Counted from the stretch's first letter, positions 8,181 to 17,280 are shown. The stretch is DNA of 43,708 nucleotides from Planctomycetota bacterium (GCA_026386955.1 JAPLMQ010000292.1:1-43708), one strand, 5' to 3'. Notes: generated from the sequence alone by a model not told the origin. Numbers and translations: made by a program.

Positions 8181-8360
8181 GGTGCCACATGTCATCGTAC
8201 TCGTGACATGTGCCGGTCAACGGATGTCTGTCGATCTTGCGACAACCTCGTCACACCACCTCGAAAAGCCGGTGATTCAAGGGGTCTCCACGCCCTTCGT
8301 CGGACGTGGACCGTACGTCATTCCAAGACACATGTCACGAGTACGATGACATGTGGCACC
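8181..8360. repeat. 180-bp inverted-repeat element B (32-bp perfect ends)
   Basis: Bases 8181-8212 and 8329-8360 are perfect inverted copies over 32 bp. Each arm is itself a hairpin: CACATGTCA, a 9-base spacer, then TGACATGTG. The 116-bp interior has no coding potential. The element sits between the two sialidase-like genes, and the total length of 180 bp equals that of the element at 36014-36193. Confidence 0.9.
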
Positions 8361-8374
8361 AGACAAGGCTTGCA

Positions 8375-10183
8375 TCACCCACACCCACCGGGGCAGCCCG
8401 CGCGCCAATTGCCCACGGCCTCGCTCGTGCGCACGGCCCGTGTGTAGACGCGAACGTGCCGCACCACGCCGGGCTCGCCCAATTTCAATTCCTTCGCGCC
8501 GTTCACATGGAACAACGTCGGGCTGAACCGCCCCCAGCCAAATTGCCGGTCGTCGCCGCCGTCGCAGAGTCGGCCGTTGACGATGTAGGTGATGATCCGC
8601 GGGCCGCCGTCGACGGTGACGACGACGTGTTGGAGCGTGCCCGCGGCGATCGAGCCGCGGTCGCTGGCCCAGGCGCAGAGCTGCCGGCCGTCGGCGAGCT
8701 CGAGGCGCAGCGAGCCGTGGTCGGCCGTGGCGAGGAGGATGCCCCGGCCAAGCTCGTCGCGCGTGTCGAAGAGGATCTGTCCGGGCGCGAGCGCGTCGAG
8801 CCGGAGCCAGAGGTTGAGGCTGAAGCCTTCGCGGGTGGAGCGGGTGCGATAGGCGGGGTCGGCCCAATTTCGCACGCTGAACTCGGGAAGGGCCGGCATC
8901 GCGAGCGGGGCGCTGGCCGCGCCTTTCGGGATCGCGGCGTCGAGCGCCAGGCCGTTGGCCGCGACGCTGGCGGTCTCGTGCTGCGCGAGCAGGCCAGCGA
9001 TCAGCGTGGGGTCGATCTCGTGCACCCGGCCGATCGATTTCTGCGTCTCGGTGACGAACCAGCGGCCGCTCTCCTCGACGAGGTCGGGGTAGCTCATGCG
9101 GACCATCGGATCGTCGTCGTAGAGCAGGATCTCGGGCTCGCTCCATGCGAGCAGCGGGCCGTCGGGGCCGGGGACCTCGCGCCCCGCGACGAGCCAGGCG
9201 GGGTTGCGGTCGTCGTAGGGGCTCCAGTTGGGGGTTTGATGGACGCGCGGGCCGCCGTGGTTGTGGAACCAGTAGAGGAAGCGGCCGCCCGAGGTGCGCC
9301 AGACGAAGTTGGCGGCGCGGGGGTGCTTGAAGCGGCGGGTTTCCTGGCCCGGGCCGATGGTCTTGTAGGCGGGCGGGGTCCACGTCCGTCCGCCGTCGCG
9401 GCTGTAGGCGCAGGCGGGGTGGCCCGCGACGGTGCGGTAGACGCTGTAGAGCGAACCGTCGGAGAGCTCGACGGTGCTCTGTTCCTCGGCGATGCGCCCG
9501 CCGCCCCCGGAAGGGGCGACGAGGCCGACGTCGCCTTCGGGGAGCGTCTCGAAGCGCAGGCGCGCGGGGTCGCGCTCGGCGAGGATGTTGTCGGAGCGGA
9601 CGAAGGCGCCCTCCGACTGGCACATGAAGCCCGCGCCCAGCGCGCCGATCTTGTGGAGGGTCAGGAGGACCGAGCCGTCGGAGCGGATGAGCGGCTTGCC
9701 CACGTTCCAGAAGAAGCGGAGCTTGCCCTGGTAGACGTTGTCGCGGTCGCAGGCGAACTCGCGCACGGGCAGGTCGTGGCGCTGGGGCGACCAGGTGCGC
9801 CCGCCGTCGTCGCTGAACTTGAAGACGTAGTGGCCCATGGAGTCGACGCGCGAGACCTCCTTGCCGTCCTCGGTGCGGGCGGTCTTGATGCGGTCGGTGT
9901 TGTGGTTGTAGAAGCAGTAGACGCGCCCCGCGGGCGTCGCGAGCAGCACGGCGTAGGAGGCCTCGGGCCCGTCGGCGGGCTCGACGTCGACCGGGTCGCC
10001 CCAGGTCTTGCCCTGGTCGAGGCTCCGTCGGGAGACGACGTGCTGCCCCTTGTCGCCCTCGTGGCCCGAGCCGGTGGTGATGACGCATAGCCACGCGCCG
10101 TCGGCGGTGCGGACGATGTAGGGCTGGTCGGCGTATCCCTCGGAGGGGATCTCGAGCCCGTGCGTGATCAGGCGCTGGTCCAT
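8375..10183 (-). CDS. Sialidase-like BNR protein with C-terminal LamG/concanavalin A-like domain
   Basis: A 602-residue protein. The N-terminal two-thirds is a BNR beta-propeller with Asp-box-like motifs (SLDQGKTWGD, SDDGGRTWSP, SRDGGRTWTPP). The last roughly 190 residues (from about 410; FSLNLWLRLDALAPGQILFDTRDELGRG ... LRLELADG ... LQHVVVTVDGG) fit a LamG/concanavalin-like jelly roll, usually a carbohydrate-binding module. The final residues (VRVYTRAVRTSEAVGNWRAG) are typical of this domain's end. The role is probably glycan hydrolysis or binding; no signal peptide is visible. The ATG at 10183 has AAGGA 6-10 nt upstream. Its neighbours (lyase-like, second BNR, fucose-isomerase family) point to sugar use. 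Confidence 0.75.
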   Translation of the reverse strand: MDQRLITHGLEIPSEGYADQPYIVRTADGAWLCVITTGSGHEGDKGQHVVSRRSLDQGKTWGDPVDVEPADGPEASYAVLLATPAGRVYCFYNHNTDRIKTARTEDGKEVSRVDSMGHYVFKFSDDGGRTWSPQRHDLPVREFACDRDNVYQGKLRFFWNVGKPLIRSDGSVLLTLHKIGALGAGFMCQSEGAFVRSDNILAERDPARLRFETLPEGDVGLVAPSGGGGRIAEEQSTVELSDGSLYSVYRTVAGHPACAYSRDGGRTWTPPAYKTIGPGQETRRFKHPRAANFVWRTSGGRFLYWFHNHGGPRVHQTPNWSPYDDRNPAWLVAGREVPGPDGPLLAWSEPEILLYDDDPMVRMSYPDLVEESGRWFVTETQKSIGRVHEIDPTLIAGLLAQHETASVAANGLALDAAIPKGAASAPLAMPALPEFSVRNWADPAYRTRSTREGFSLNLWLRLDALAPGQILFDTRDELGRGILLATADHGSLRLELADGRQLCAWASDRGSIAAGTLQHVVVTVDGGPRIITYIVNGRLCDGGDDRQFGWGRFSPTLFHVNGAKELKLGEPGVVRHVRVYTRAVRTSEAVGNWRAGCPGGCG

Positions 10184-10313
10184 GGAGGTCCTTCGGCTCT
10201 CGGGAGGGATTCAAGGAGGCGCAGTGTAGTGTCGTGCCTTCGTTTTTCCCACGTCCGCACCGCAGGGTTATCATGCGGTCCCCTCCGGCGAAGCCGGTCC
10301 ACGAGGCCATCGC

Positions 10314-11792
10314 ATGAGCCAGCTCCTTTCCGCGGCGAACGTACCCATCCGCATCGGTTTCGTCCCCGCCAACCGCGGGTTCTTCAGCCAGGAATTGGCC
10401 GCGAAGATGCGGGCGGAGACCATCGCGGCGATGAAGGCCCGCGGCGTGGACGTCGTCGTGCCCGACGAGTCGCTGACCAAGCTAGGCTGCGTGCAGAGCA
10501 TTCCCGAGGCGACGGCGACGGCGGAGCTGTTCCGTCGCCAGGACGTGCAGGGGATCGTCATCGGCGCGGTGAACTTCGGCGACGAGCAGGCGGCGGCGTG
10601 GGTCGTCAAGCAGGCCCGGCTCGACGTGCCCATCATGATCTTCGGCTGCCAGGAGGAGGAGACGCTGCGCCCGACCACCGCGCGGCGAGACGCCTTCTGC
10701 GGGCTGCTCTCCATCGGCGACGCGCTGCGGCAGATCGGCGCGAAATACAGCGTGGCCTCGCGCCCCATCGGCTTCCCACGCGACGAGGCCTTCGCCCGCG
10801 ACGTCGACTGGTTCGCGCGGGTCTGCAAGGTGGTCAACGCCGTGCGCTCCGCGCGCTACGGGCAGGTCGGCGCCCGCCCCGAAGCCTTCTGGACCTGCCG
10901 GTTCGACGAGAAGCAACTGCAGCGACTGGGGCCGACGACGGTCGTGCTCGACCTCTCCGAGGCGCTGGCCGGCGCGGAGAAACTGAAGCATGGCGATCCG
11001 GAGGTGGGGACGATCGTCAAGGCGATCCAAGGCTACGCCGACACGTCGCAGGTCGCGCCTTCATCGCTGGAGAAGATGGCGCGGTTCGAGCTCTTTCTCC
11101 GCCGATGGGCGGCGGAACACGGGCTGAGCGCGATGGCGATCCAGTGCTGGACGAGCATCCAGCAGAACTTCGGCGTCTGCGCCTGCACCAGCATGAGCCG
11201 ATTGGCGGATGCGGGAATTCCTGCCGCGTGCGAGGCCGACATTTTGGGCGCGCTCTCGATGCACGCGAGCATGCTCGCCAGCGGGACAGCCGCCGCGCTG
11301 GCGGACTGGAACAACCTGCACAACGAGGACGACGAGTTGGTCAACATCTGGCACTGCGGCGTCTTCCCGCGCTCGTTCGCCAAGAGCCAGCCGCGCTTGA
11401 GCGTGCATGGGATTCTCGTCACCAGCGGGGCGGCCCCGGCGGATCAGGCGCAGGGCATCGTGGAGCTGGTGGTGAAGCCCTCGCCGCTGACGCTGTTCCG
11501 CGTGACGCAGGACGGCGGGGCGTGGAAGGCGCTGGTCGAGCAGGGGCGCATCGAGGACAACCCCGCGACGACCAGCGGGTCGTACGGCTGGTGCCGGATC
11601 GCCGGGCTGCAGCATCTCTACCGGAACGTGCTGCTCCGCCACTTCCCGCACCACGTGGCGATCACGCAGGCGGAGGTGGGCAACGTGCTCTGGGAGGCGT
11701 TCGGGAATTACCTGGGGATGGGGATGTTCAACGGTTCGCAGGGGGTGTCGGGAGCGCCGGGGCAGTACACGCCGGCGCTGCCGTTCCTTTGA
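10314..11792 (+). CDS. L-fucose/L-arabinose isomerase family protein
   Basis: A 492-residue protein of the L-fucose isomerase-related family, which interconverts aldoses and ketoses using a divalent metal. Family-like features are the N-terminal Rossmann-like region (RIGFVPANRGFFSQELAAKM ... VQGIVIGAVNFGDEQAAAWV), WTSIQQNFGVCACTSMSRLAD, and the metal-site region CEADILGALSMHASMLASG. It also has a C-terminal barrel with SYGWCRIAGL and HHVAITQAEVGNVLWEAFG. The exact sugar cannot be read from sequence. It is divergently placed from the BNR gene across a 130-bp gap and starts at an ATG with GAGG about 10 nt upstream. It would fit intracellular handling of a deoxy sugar released by the neighbouring proteins. 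Confidence 0.8.
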   Translation: MSQLLSAANVPIRIGFVPANRGFFSQELAAKMRAETIAAMKARGVDVVVPDESLTKLGCVQSIPEATATAELFRRQDVQGIVIGAVNFGDEQAAAWVVKQARLDVPIMIFGCQEEETLRPTTARRDAFCGLLSIGDALRQIGAKYSVASRPIGFPRDEAFARDVDWFARVCKVVNAVRSARYGQVGARPEAFWTCRFDEKQLQRLGPTTVVLDLSEALAGAEKLKHGDPEVGTIVKAIQGYADTSQVAPSSLEKMARFELFLRRWAAEHGLSAMAIQCWTSIQQNFGVCACTSMSRLADAGIPAACEADILGALSMHASMLASGTAAALADWNNLHNEDDELVNIWHCGVFPRSFAKSQPRLSVHGILVTSGAAPADQAQGIVELVVKPSPLTLFRVTQDGGAWKALVEQGRIEDNPATTSGSYGWCRIAGLQHLYRNVLLRHFPHHVAITQAEVGNVLWEAFGNYLGMGMFNGSQGVSGAPGQYTPALPFL

Positions 11793-11825
11793 GCTGTCTT
11801 TTCGCGGGATTCCGGGAGGAACACG

Positions 11826-13007
11826 GTGGGTGAAATGAACGAGGAAACGATGGAGGCCGTGGAGCGCGACGCGCTGCTGATGCTGACGTTGACGCCCGGG
11901 CTGGGCCCGCGCTCGACGCGGCGCGCCCTTGAGGCCCACGGCTCCGCGCAGGCAGTGATGCAGGCTTCCGCGGGCGACTTCTCCCGGCTCAAGGGCGTGG
12001 GCGACCGCCGCGGGGGTGAGATCCGCAAAGCCCTCGACGACCTCGCCGACGGGAAGGCCTTGGCGCGCGAGAAGGAATTGATGGCCCAATACGGCGCCCG
12101 CGCGATCGCGCTGGGCGAGCCGGATTACCCGAAGTTGTTGGCGCTGATCGACGACGCGCCGCCCGTGCTCTTCGTCCGCGGCGAGCTGCGGGCGAGCGAC
12201 GCGACGGGGTTGGCGATCGTCGGCTCGCGCAAGTGCACCGCCTACGGACGCGAGCAGGCGGACCGCTTCGCCGCGCTGGCGGCCGGGGCGGGGCTGACGG
12301 TGGTGAGCGGCGGGGCGTACGGGATCGACGCCGCGGCCCACCGCGCGTCGGTGCGCGTGCAGGGGCGCACGATCGCGGTGCTCGGCAGCGGGCTCGCCAA
12401 GCCATACCCCGCGGAACATGCGGAGTTGTTCGACTTGATCGCCGCCGAGGGCGCGGGGCGGGGCGCGGTGGTGAGCGAACTGCCGATGGGCTCGCCCCCG
12501 GCCCGCGAGAACTTCCCCGCGCGGAATCGGTTGATCTCCGGGCTCTCGCTGGGCGTGCTGGTGATCGAGGCGTCGGAGCAGTCCGGCGCGCTGATCACCG
12601 CGAGGCTCGCGGCGGAGGATCATGGGCGCGAGGTGATGGCGCTGCCCGGGCGCGTCGATTCCGCGGCCTCGGCCGGTTGCCACCGATTGCTGCGCTCCGG
12701 AGCGGCGGCGCTGGTGACGAACATCGCGGAAGTGCTCGAGTCGCTGGGTGAGACGGGCACGCTGCTCAAGGCGGGCCTTGAGGCGGAGATCCGCGGCGGC
12801 GCGGAGCAGCCCGCCCCTTCGCTCTTCGCGCAGAACCTCACCGGCACGCAGCAGAAGTTGTTCGAGGCCCTCGAGGAGCCCGGGAGCATCGACGAGCTCT
12901 CCGGGCGGACCCGGCTTGGCGTCGCGGTGCTGCAGGCCGACCTGACGCTGCTGCAGATCCGCGGGCTGGTGACGCGCGAAGATGGGAAGTTCGTGCGGAA
13001 GGGGTGA
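11826..13007 (+). CDS. dprA: DNA-processing protein DprA
   Basis: A 393-residue DprA (Smf) that binds single-stranded DNA and loads RecA during natural transformation. An N-terminal helix-hairpin-helix-like region spans about residues 10-70 (LTPGLGPRSTRRALEAHG). The Rossmann-like core follows (about 120-300), with LAIVGSRKCTAYG, VVSGGAYGIDAAAHR, IAVLGSGLAKPYPAEH, FPARNRLISGLS and EASEQSGALITARLA. A C-terminal winged helix (about 335-390) is last. The GTG at 11826 is chosen because GGGAGGA lies 6 nt upstream; the ATG at 11835 would be too far from it. It converges with the sugar dehydrogenase gene, 12 bp away. Confidence 0.92.
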   Translation: MGEMNEETMEAVERDALLMLTLTPGLGPRSTRRALEAHGSAQAVMQASAGDFSRLKGVGDRRGGEIRKALDDLADGKALAREKELMAQYGARAIALGEPDYPKLLALIDDAPPVLFVRGELRASDATGLAIVGSRKCTAYGREQADRFAALAAGAGLTVVSGGAYGIDAAAHRASVRVQGRTIAVLGSGLAKPYPAEHAELFDLIAAEGAGRGAVVSELPMGSPPARENFPARNRLISGLSLGVLVIEASEQSGALITARLAAEDHGREVMALPGRVDSAASAGCHRLLRSGAAALVTNIAEVLESLGETGTLLKAGLEAEIRGGAEQPAPSLFAQNLTGTQQKLFEALEEPGSIDELSGRTRLGVAVLQADLTLLQIRGLVTREDGKFVRKG

Positions 13008-13019
13008 CGCGCGTCTCGG

Positions 13020-14171
13020 TCATTCGCGCGGGGCGAAGCGGAAGATCGTCCCCTGCAGGCTCACGATGTAGACCTCGCCGTCGCGGTCCTCGCCGAAGCT
13101 GGCGAGCGCGGGGACGTTCCCCAGGACCATCGGCTTGACGGGCTTGCCCGGCTCGTAATGGATGGCCCAGATGGTGCCCCTGCCGAAGTCGCCGTAGAGG
13201 TAGGCGCCCTCGAGCGCGGGGATCTTCTTGCCGCGGTAGACGTAGCCGCCGGTGACGCAGACGCCCGCGTTGTGCGAGTAGTCGACGATGGGGGGCGTGA
13301 ACGGCCCGGCGTCGGCGACGCCCGGGGCGCGGAAGGGGCGCGACCCTTCGAAGACGTTCCACCCGTAGTTCTCGCCCTTCTTGATGAGGTCGATCTCCTC
13401 CCAGAGGTTTTGGCCGACGTCGCCCGCCCAGAGGTCGCCGGTCTTGCGGTCGAAGGAGAAGCGCCAGGGATTGCGCAGGCCCAGGGCCCAGATCTCCCCG
13501 CGGACGCCGGGCTGGCCGACGAAGGGGTTGTCGGCGGGGATGGCATACGCGCGGCCGGCCTCGGGCTTGTCGACGTCGATGCGCAGGATCTTCCCGAGCA
13601 GCGTGTTCTTGTTCTGTCCGTTGTTGTGCGGGTCGCCGCCGTTGCCGCCGTCGCCCAGGCCGATGTAGAGCATGCCGTCGGGCCCGAAGGCGATCATGCC
13701 GCCGTTGTGGTTCGAGTAAGGCTGGGGGATGGTGAGGAGGATCTCCTGCGACGCGGGGTCGATCCGTTGGAGCGAGGGGTCCATGGTGAAGCGGGCGATG
13801 ATGCCGCGGCGGGGCATGTCGATGGCGGTGAAGTGGAGGAAGAGCTGGCGGTTCCTCTTGAAGTCGGGGTGGAAGGCCAGGCCGAGCAGCCCCTCCTCGC
13901 CGCCGGCGCGGATGCGGTCGCGCAGGTCGGCCATGGGGCGCGGGGTGGCCTTGGGGTCGTTGTCGATGAGGCTGATCTGCCCGGACTGCTGGACGACGAC
14001 GATGCGGTCGGAGCCGTCGCGCGGATGGTCGAGGTAGAGGGCGCCGCCCAGGTGGACGTTGGGGAACGCGGGCTCGATGGTGACGGGCGAGAGCTCCGCG
14101 GCGCGGGCGGCGAGCGGGGCGAGGAGCAACGCGACGACGGCGACGAGGAGGGCACGAAGGGGGGATTTCAT
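13020..14171 (-). CDS. PQQ-dependent sugar dehydrogenase family protein (GSDH/HHIP-like beta-propeller)
   Basis: A 383-residue exported protein with signal peptide MKSPLRALLVAVVALLLAPLAARA. It belongs to the soluble glucose dehydrogenase/sorbosone dehydrogenase family: IVVVQQSGQISLIDND, GEEGLLGLAFHPDF, YSNHNGGMIAFGPDGMLYIGLGDGG, NPWRFSFDRKTGDLWAGDVGQNLWEEID and GENYGWNVFEG are all typical. Members oxidise aldose sugars with PQQ in the periplasm, though many are uncharacterised. Its ATG overlaps the stop of the transporter permease gene by 4 nt, so it may be translationally coupled to zinc uptake. A TACAAT hexamer also sits 6 nt before its start, which would allow separate leaderless transcription. 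Confidence 0.88.
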   Translation of the reverse strand: MKSPLRALLVAVVALLLAPLAARAAELSPVTIEPAFPNVHLGGALYLDHPRDGSDRIVVVQQSGQISLIDNDPKATPRPMADLRDRIRAGGEEGLLGLAFHPDFKRNRQLFLHFTAIDMPRRGIIARFTMDPSLQRIDPASQEILLTIPQPYSNHNGGMIAFGPDGMLYIGLGDGGNGGDPHNNGQNKNTLLGKILRIDVDKPEAGRAYAIPADNPFVGQPGVRGEIWALGLRNPWRFSFDRKTGDLWAGDVGQNLWEEIDLIKKGENYGWNVFEGSRPFRAPGVADAGPFTPPIVDYSHNAGVCVTGGYVYRGKKIPALEGAYLYGDFGRGTIWAIHYEPGKPVKPMVLGNVPALASFGEDRDGEVYIVSLQGTIFRFAPRE

Positions 14172-15082
14172 GGCGACATTGTAGAACGCGTCATGGACAG
14201 GCGGCGGGCGATCCCGCGGGCGGCGAAGACCAGCCCGAAGACCAGGCAGAGGACGCCGACGATGCAGGCCCCCGGGGAGAGGTTGCCCGCCTCGAGCGCG
14301 AGGAGCAGCCCGCCGACGGTTCCGCCGGTGCCGATGAGCCAGGACCAGAAGAAGACCGGGCCGAGCCGGCGGGAGAGCATCAGCGCGGTGGAGCCGGGGA
14401 TGACCAGGAGGGCGGAGACCAGGACGAAGCCGGCGAGGCGGATGGAGATGACGATGGTGACGGCCAGGAGGGTGAGGATGGTGTAGTAGATCGCGCCGGT
14501 GCGCACGCCGAAGACCCGGCTGGAGGATTCGTCGAAGGCGAAGAAGATGATCTCCTTGAAGAGCGCCGCCGCGACGAGCAGGACCGCGAAGCCCAGCCCG
14601 AAGGCGAGCCAGACGCCCTGCTGGCCGACGTTGAGCAGCGAGCCGAAGAGGAGCTGTTCATACCCCGGCGGGCGCGCCGCGGGGTCGCCCACCGCCGAGA
14701 CCAGCTGCTGGTACCACGCGTGCTGCTGGAAGGTCGAGCGGAGGTTGTCCATGAGCACGCCCCACGACATCGCGGCGACCAGCAGGATGCCGATCGCCGA
14801 GTCGGGGTCGACGCGGCGGCGGCGGGAGAGCACGCCGATGGCGATGGCGGTGGCGAGGCAGAAGGCGAAGACGACCAGGTCCTGCCTGAGCCCTGCCAGC
14901 CCGAGGAAGATCGCGGTGCCCACGCCGCCGAAGCCCGCGTGGCTGACGCCCTCGCCGATGAAGGCCATGCGCTTGAGCACGACGATGACCGAAAGGAGCG
15001 AGCAGACGCTGCCGATGGCGAGCCCCGCGAGCATGGCGTTGCGGGCGAAGGAGAATTCGACGAGCCAGTGAAAGGCCTGCAT
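14168..15082 (-). CDS. znuB: Zinc/manganese ABC transporter permease (ZnuB/MntB family)
   Basis: A 304-residue ABC-3 family integral membrane protein with about eight hydrophobic segments. Landmarks are FARNAMLAGLAIGSVCSLLSVIVVLKRMAFIGEGVSHAGFGGVG near the N-terminus and YYTILTLLAVTIVISIRLAGFVLVSALLVIPGSTALML in the C-terminal half. It forms the channel through which the binding protein's metal passes. It follows the ATPase gene with 34 bp between them and overlaps the next gene by 4 nt. Zinc rather than manganese is suggested by the His-rich regions of its partners. Confidence 0.9.
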   Translation of the reverse strand: MQAFHWLVEFSFARNAMLAGLAIGSVCSLLSVIVVLKRMAFIGEGVSHAGFGGVGTAIFLGLAGLRQDLVVFAFCLATAIAIGVLSRRRRVDPDSAIGILLVAAMSWGVLMDNLRSTFQQHAWYQQLVSAVGDPAARPPGYEQLLFGSLLNVGQQGVWLAFGLGFAVLLVAAALFKEIIFFAFDESSSRVFGVRTGAIYYTILTLLAVTIVISIRLAGFVLVSALLVIPGSTALMLSRRLGPVFFWSWLIGTGGTVGGLLLALEAGNLSPGACIVGVLCLVFGLVFAARGIARRLSMTRSTMSP

Positions 15083-15116
15083 GGGGAAGTTCCGGGGGCC
15101 GGCGTTCCGGGGGCGG

Positions 15117-16082
15117 TCAGGGCAGGCTCGCGGGGGCGATGTCGTGTTGGAAGACCTCGGCCAGGACCTGGCGGGTCAGCCCGCCGGGCGAGTCGTGGAA
15201 GTGGATCGTCTGGCGCAGGCAGGCGACGCGGTTGCACCCCGCGGCCACCGCCTGGATGTCGTGGCTCACCACGATGATCGTCAAGCTCAGCGATTCGTGG
15301 ATCTCGTGGATCAGCTTGGCGAACTGGCGCTGCCCGGCCTCGTCGATGCCGACCGTCGGCTCGTCGAGCACGAGGATGCGCGGGTGCGGCGCGAGCGCGC
15401 GGGCGATGAAGAGCCGCTGCTGCTGCCCGCCCGAGAGGTCGCCCACCGGGCGGTCGGCCAGGTCGGCGATGCCGGTGCGTTCGAGCAGGTGGTCGACGTA
15501 GGCGAGGTCCTCGGCCTTGTGCCGGCGGAAGAGCCCGGTCTTGCCGACCAGCCCCATGTGCACGACTTGGCGGACGGAGACTGGGAAGCGCCACTCCACG
15601 TCGTGCCGCTGCGGGACGTAGCCGATGATGTCGCCCCGGCGGCAGGCTTGGCGGGGCGTGAGACCCTGGACCGAGACGCTGCCCGAGTAGCCCTCGACGA
15701 GGCCCAGGAGGATCTTGAGGAGGGTGGTCTTGCCCGCGCCGTTGGGGCCGATGATCCCCAGGTTGCAACCTTGCTCGATGTGGAGCGTGACGTCGCGCAG
15801 CGCGAGCCCGCCGGGCTGGTCGCCCTTGCCCTCGCGCGGCGAGAGGATGCCCGCGGCGCCGACCGGCGAGCCCGGATAGCGGTAGCTCACCTTGTCGAGG
15901 CAGACGGCGTCGGTGCGCGGGTGGTGCTCCGCCAGGCTGCCGTGCGGGCAGGCGCCGGCGTGCTCTGCGTGGGAATGGGCGTGGTCGTGGCTGTGGTCAT
16001 GCCCGTGGGCGTGGTCATGCCCATGCGCGTGGCCGTGGCCATGGCTGTGGTCGTGCGCGGAATGGTCGTCGCGGGGGCTCAT
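15117..16082 (-). CDS. znuC: Zinc ABC transporter ATP-binding protein with His-rich N-terminal extension
   Basis: A 321-residue ABC ATPase with Walker A GPNGAGKTT, signature LSGGQQQR, Walker B ILVLDEPTVGID and switch His in VVSHD. It powers the metal transporter encoded around it. The unusual part is the first 47 residues, which hold 18 histidines alternating with Asp, Gly, Ser and Ala (HDHSHGHGHAHGHDHAHGHD), plus a CPH. A second insert (about residues 75-90) lies between YRYPG and LALRDVTLH. His-rich tails are common on binding proteins and metallochaperones but not on the ATPase, so a cytosolic zinc buffer or sensor is possible. Its ATG at 16080-16082 lies 1 nt after the stop codon of the upstream binding-protein gene. 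Confidence 0.92.
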   Translation of the reverse strand: MSPRDDHSAHDHSHGHGHAHGHDHAHGHDHSHDHAHSHAEHAGACPHGSLAEHHPRTDAVCLDKVSYRYPGSPVGAAGILSPREGKGDQPGGLALRDVTLHIEQGCNLGIIGPNGAGKTTLLKILLGLVEGYSGSVSVQGLTPRQACRRGDIIGYVPQRHDVEWRFPVSVRQVVHMGLVGKTGLFRRHKAEDLAYVDHLLERTGIADLADRPVGDLSGGQQQRLFIARALAPHPRILVLDEPTVGIDEAGQRQFAKLIHEIHESLSLTIIVVSHDIQAVAAGCNRVACLRQTIHFHDSPGGLTRQVLAEVFQHDIAPASLP

Positions 16083-16083
16083 G

Positions 16084-17280
16084 TCAGCGGGCCTTCCCCA
16101 GGTCGGGCGCGCCGGCGGGGCTGAGGCCCTGGCCCTCCCGGAGCGTTTCGACGTTGGAGCGGATGATCTCGAAGTAGTCGCGGTAGCCGGGGATCGAGGG
16201 GTTGCCCAGGTCGTCGAGCTTGAGCACGCGGGCGCCGGTCTGCTCGCTGATCGCCTTCACGGCCGCGTCGGGGAAGGCGGGCTCGGCGTAGACGGCCTTG
16301 AGCTCGTAGCGCTTCACCGCCCCGATGGCCTCGACGAGGCTCGAGGCGGTGACCTCCCCGCCGGGCGAAAGCTCGATCTCGGTGAGGTGCTTGACGACCT
16401 GGATGTTGTACCGCTGGGCGAAGAGGTCGAAGGCGTTGTGGAAGGTGACGATGCGCCTGCTGGTCAGTCGGGCAAGGTGCATGCGCACTTCCTGATGGAG
16501 CTCGAGCAGGCGGGTGCGGGTGAGGCGGACGCGGTTGTGGAGCGAAGTCGTGAGGTGGGGCGGGAAGTGGGGCTCGAGCCGCTTGCCCAGCTCGAAGACG
16601 AAGGCGTCGGTCAGCAGCGGGTCCATCCAGAGATGGGCGTTGGGGCCGGCGTGGTTGTGGTGATGGCCGGCGTGGTCCGCGTCGTCTGCGGCGTCATGAC
16701 CATGGTCATGATCGTGGTCGTCGTCGGCCTCTTCGCCGTCGGATTGCGAGGCGGGGGCGGGCCCGGCAACAGTTACCGTTTCGGGCACGCGGGCGAGGGG
16801 CGTGTGCAGCGTGGCGGGCTGGGTGGCGGCGGGGCCGAGCAGGTCGGCCATGCGGATGATCTGCAGCTTCGGGCGATCGAGCTGGCGGGCGGCCTTCTCC
16901 GCCCAGGCGTCGAGGTTCATCCCGACGGTGATGAGGACGTCGGCCCGGCTGAGGGTCTCCATCTGCTGGGCGGTGGGCTCGAACTCGTGCGGGTTCGCGC
17001 CCGGCGGCATGAGCGTGTGGACCGTCGCCCAATTGTCGACGAGCTGCTGCACGATCGTGGCGACGGGGTGGATGCTCACGACGATGACGGGCTGGTGGTC
17101 GGGGGCCGCGCTCGGCGAAGTCGCGGGGCTGGGGTTGGCGTCGCGCCCGCAGGAGGCGAGCGCGATCAACAGCAGGAGGGGGAGTCCTTGGAAAACAAAC
17201 CGCCGGTCCGCGCCGTGCGCGTGTCGGCGCGCAATGCTCTGCCATGCACCCGCGGCTTGTTGATAGCGGCTTATCATCAC
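16084..17280 (-). CDS. znuA: Zinc-binding lipoprotein of ABC transporter (ZnuA-like, cluster A-I)
   Basis: A 398-residue metal-binding protein. A lipobox LASC with Cys44 follows a hydrophobic stretch; the 30-residue basic lead before it is long for a signal peptide, so the real start may be further in. Typical residues are VSIHPVATIVQQL, LMPPGANPHEFEPTAQQ, a His/Asp-rich loop (HDHDHGHDAADD...HHHNH), PNAHLWMDPLL, TFHNAFDLFAQRYN and VYAEPAFPDAAVKAISEQTG. The four expected ligands (three His and an Asp or Glu) appear present. It captures zinc outside the membrane for ZnuB/ZnuC. It is first of three transporter genes; its promoter would lie in or beside inverted-repeat element C. Confidence 0.9.
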   Translation of the reverse strand: MMISRYQQAAGAWQSIARRHAHGADRRFVFQGLPLLLLIALASCGRDANPSPATSPSAAPDHQPVIVVSIHPVATIVQQLVDNWATVHTLMPPGANPHEFEPTAQQMETLSRADVLITVGMNLDAWAEKAARQLDRPKLQIIRMADLLGPAATQPATLHTPLARVPETVTVAGPAPASQSDGEEADDDHDHDHGHDAADDADHAGHHHNHAGPNAHLWMDPLLTDAFVFELGKRLEPHFPPHLTTSLHNRVRLTRTRLLELHQEVRMHLARLTSRRIVTFHNAFDLFAQRYNIQVVKHLTEIELSPGGEVTASSLVEAIGAVKRYELKAVYAEPAFPDAAVKAISEQTGARVLKLDDLGNPSIPGYRDYFEIIRSNVETLREGQGLSPAGAPDLGKAR

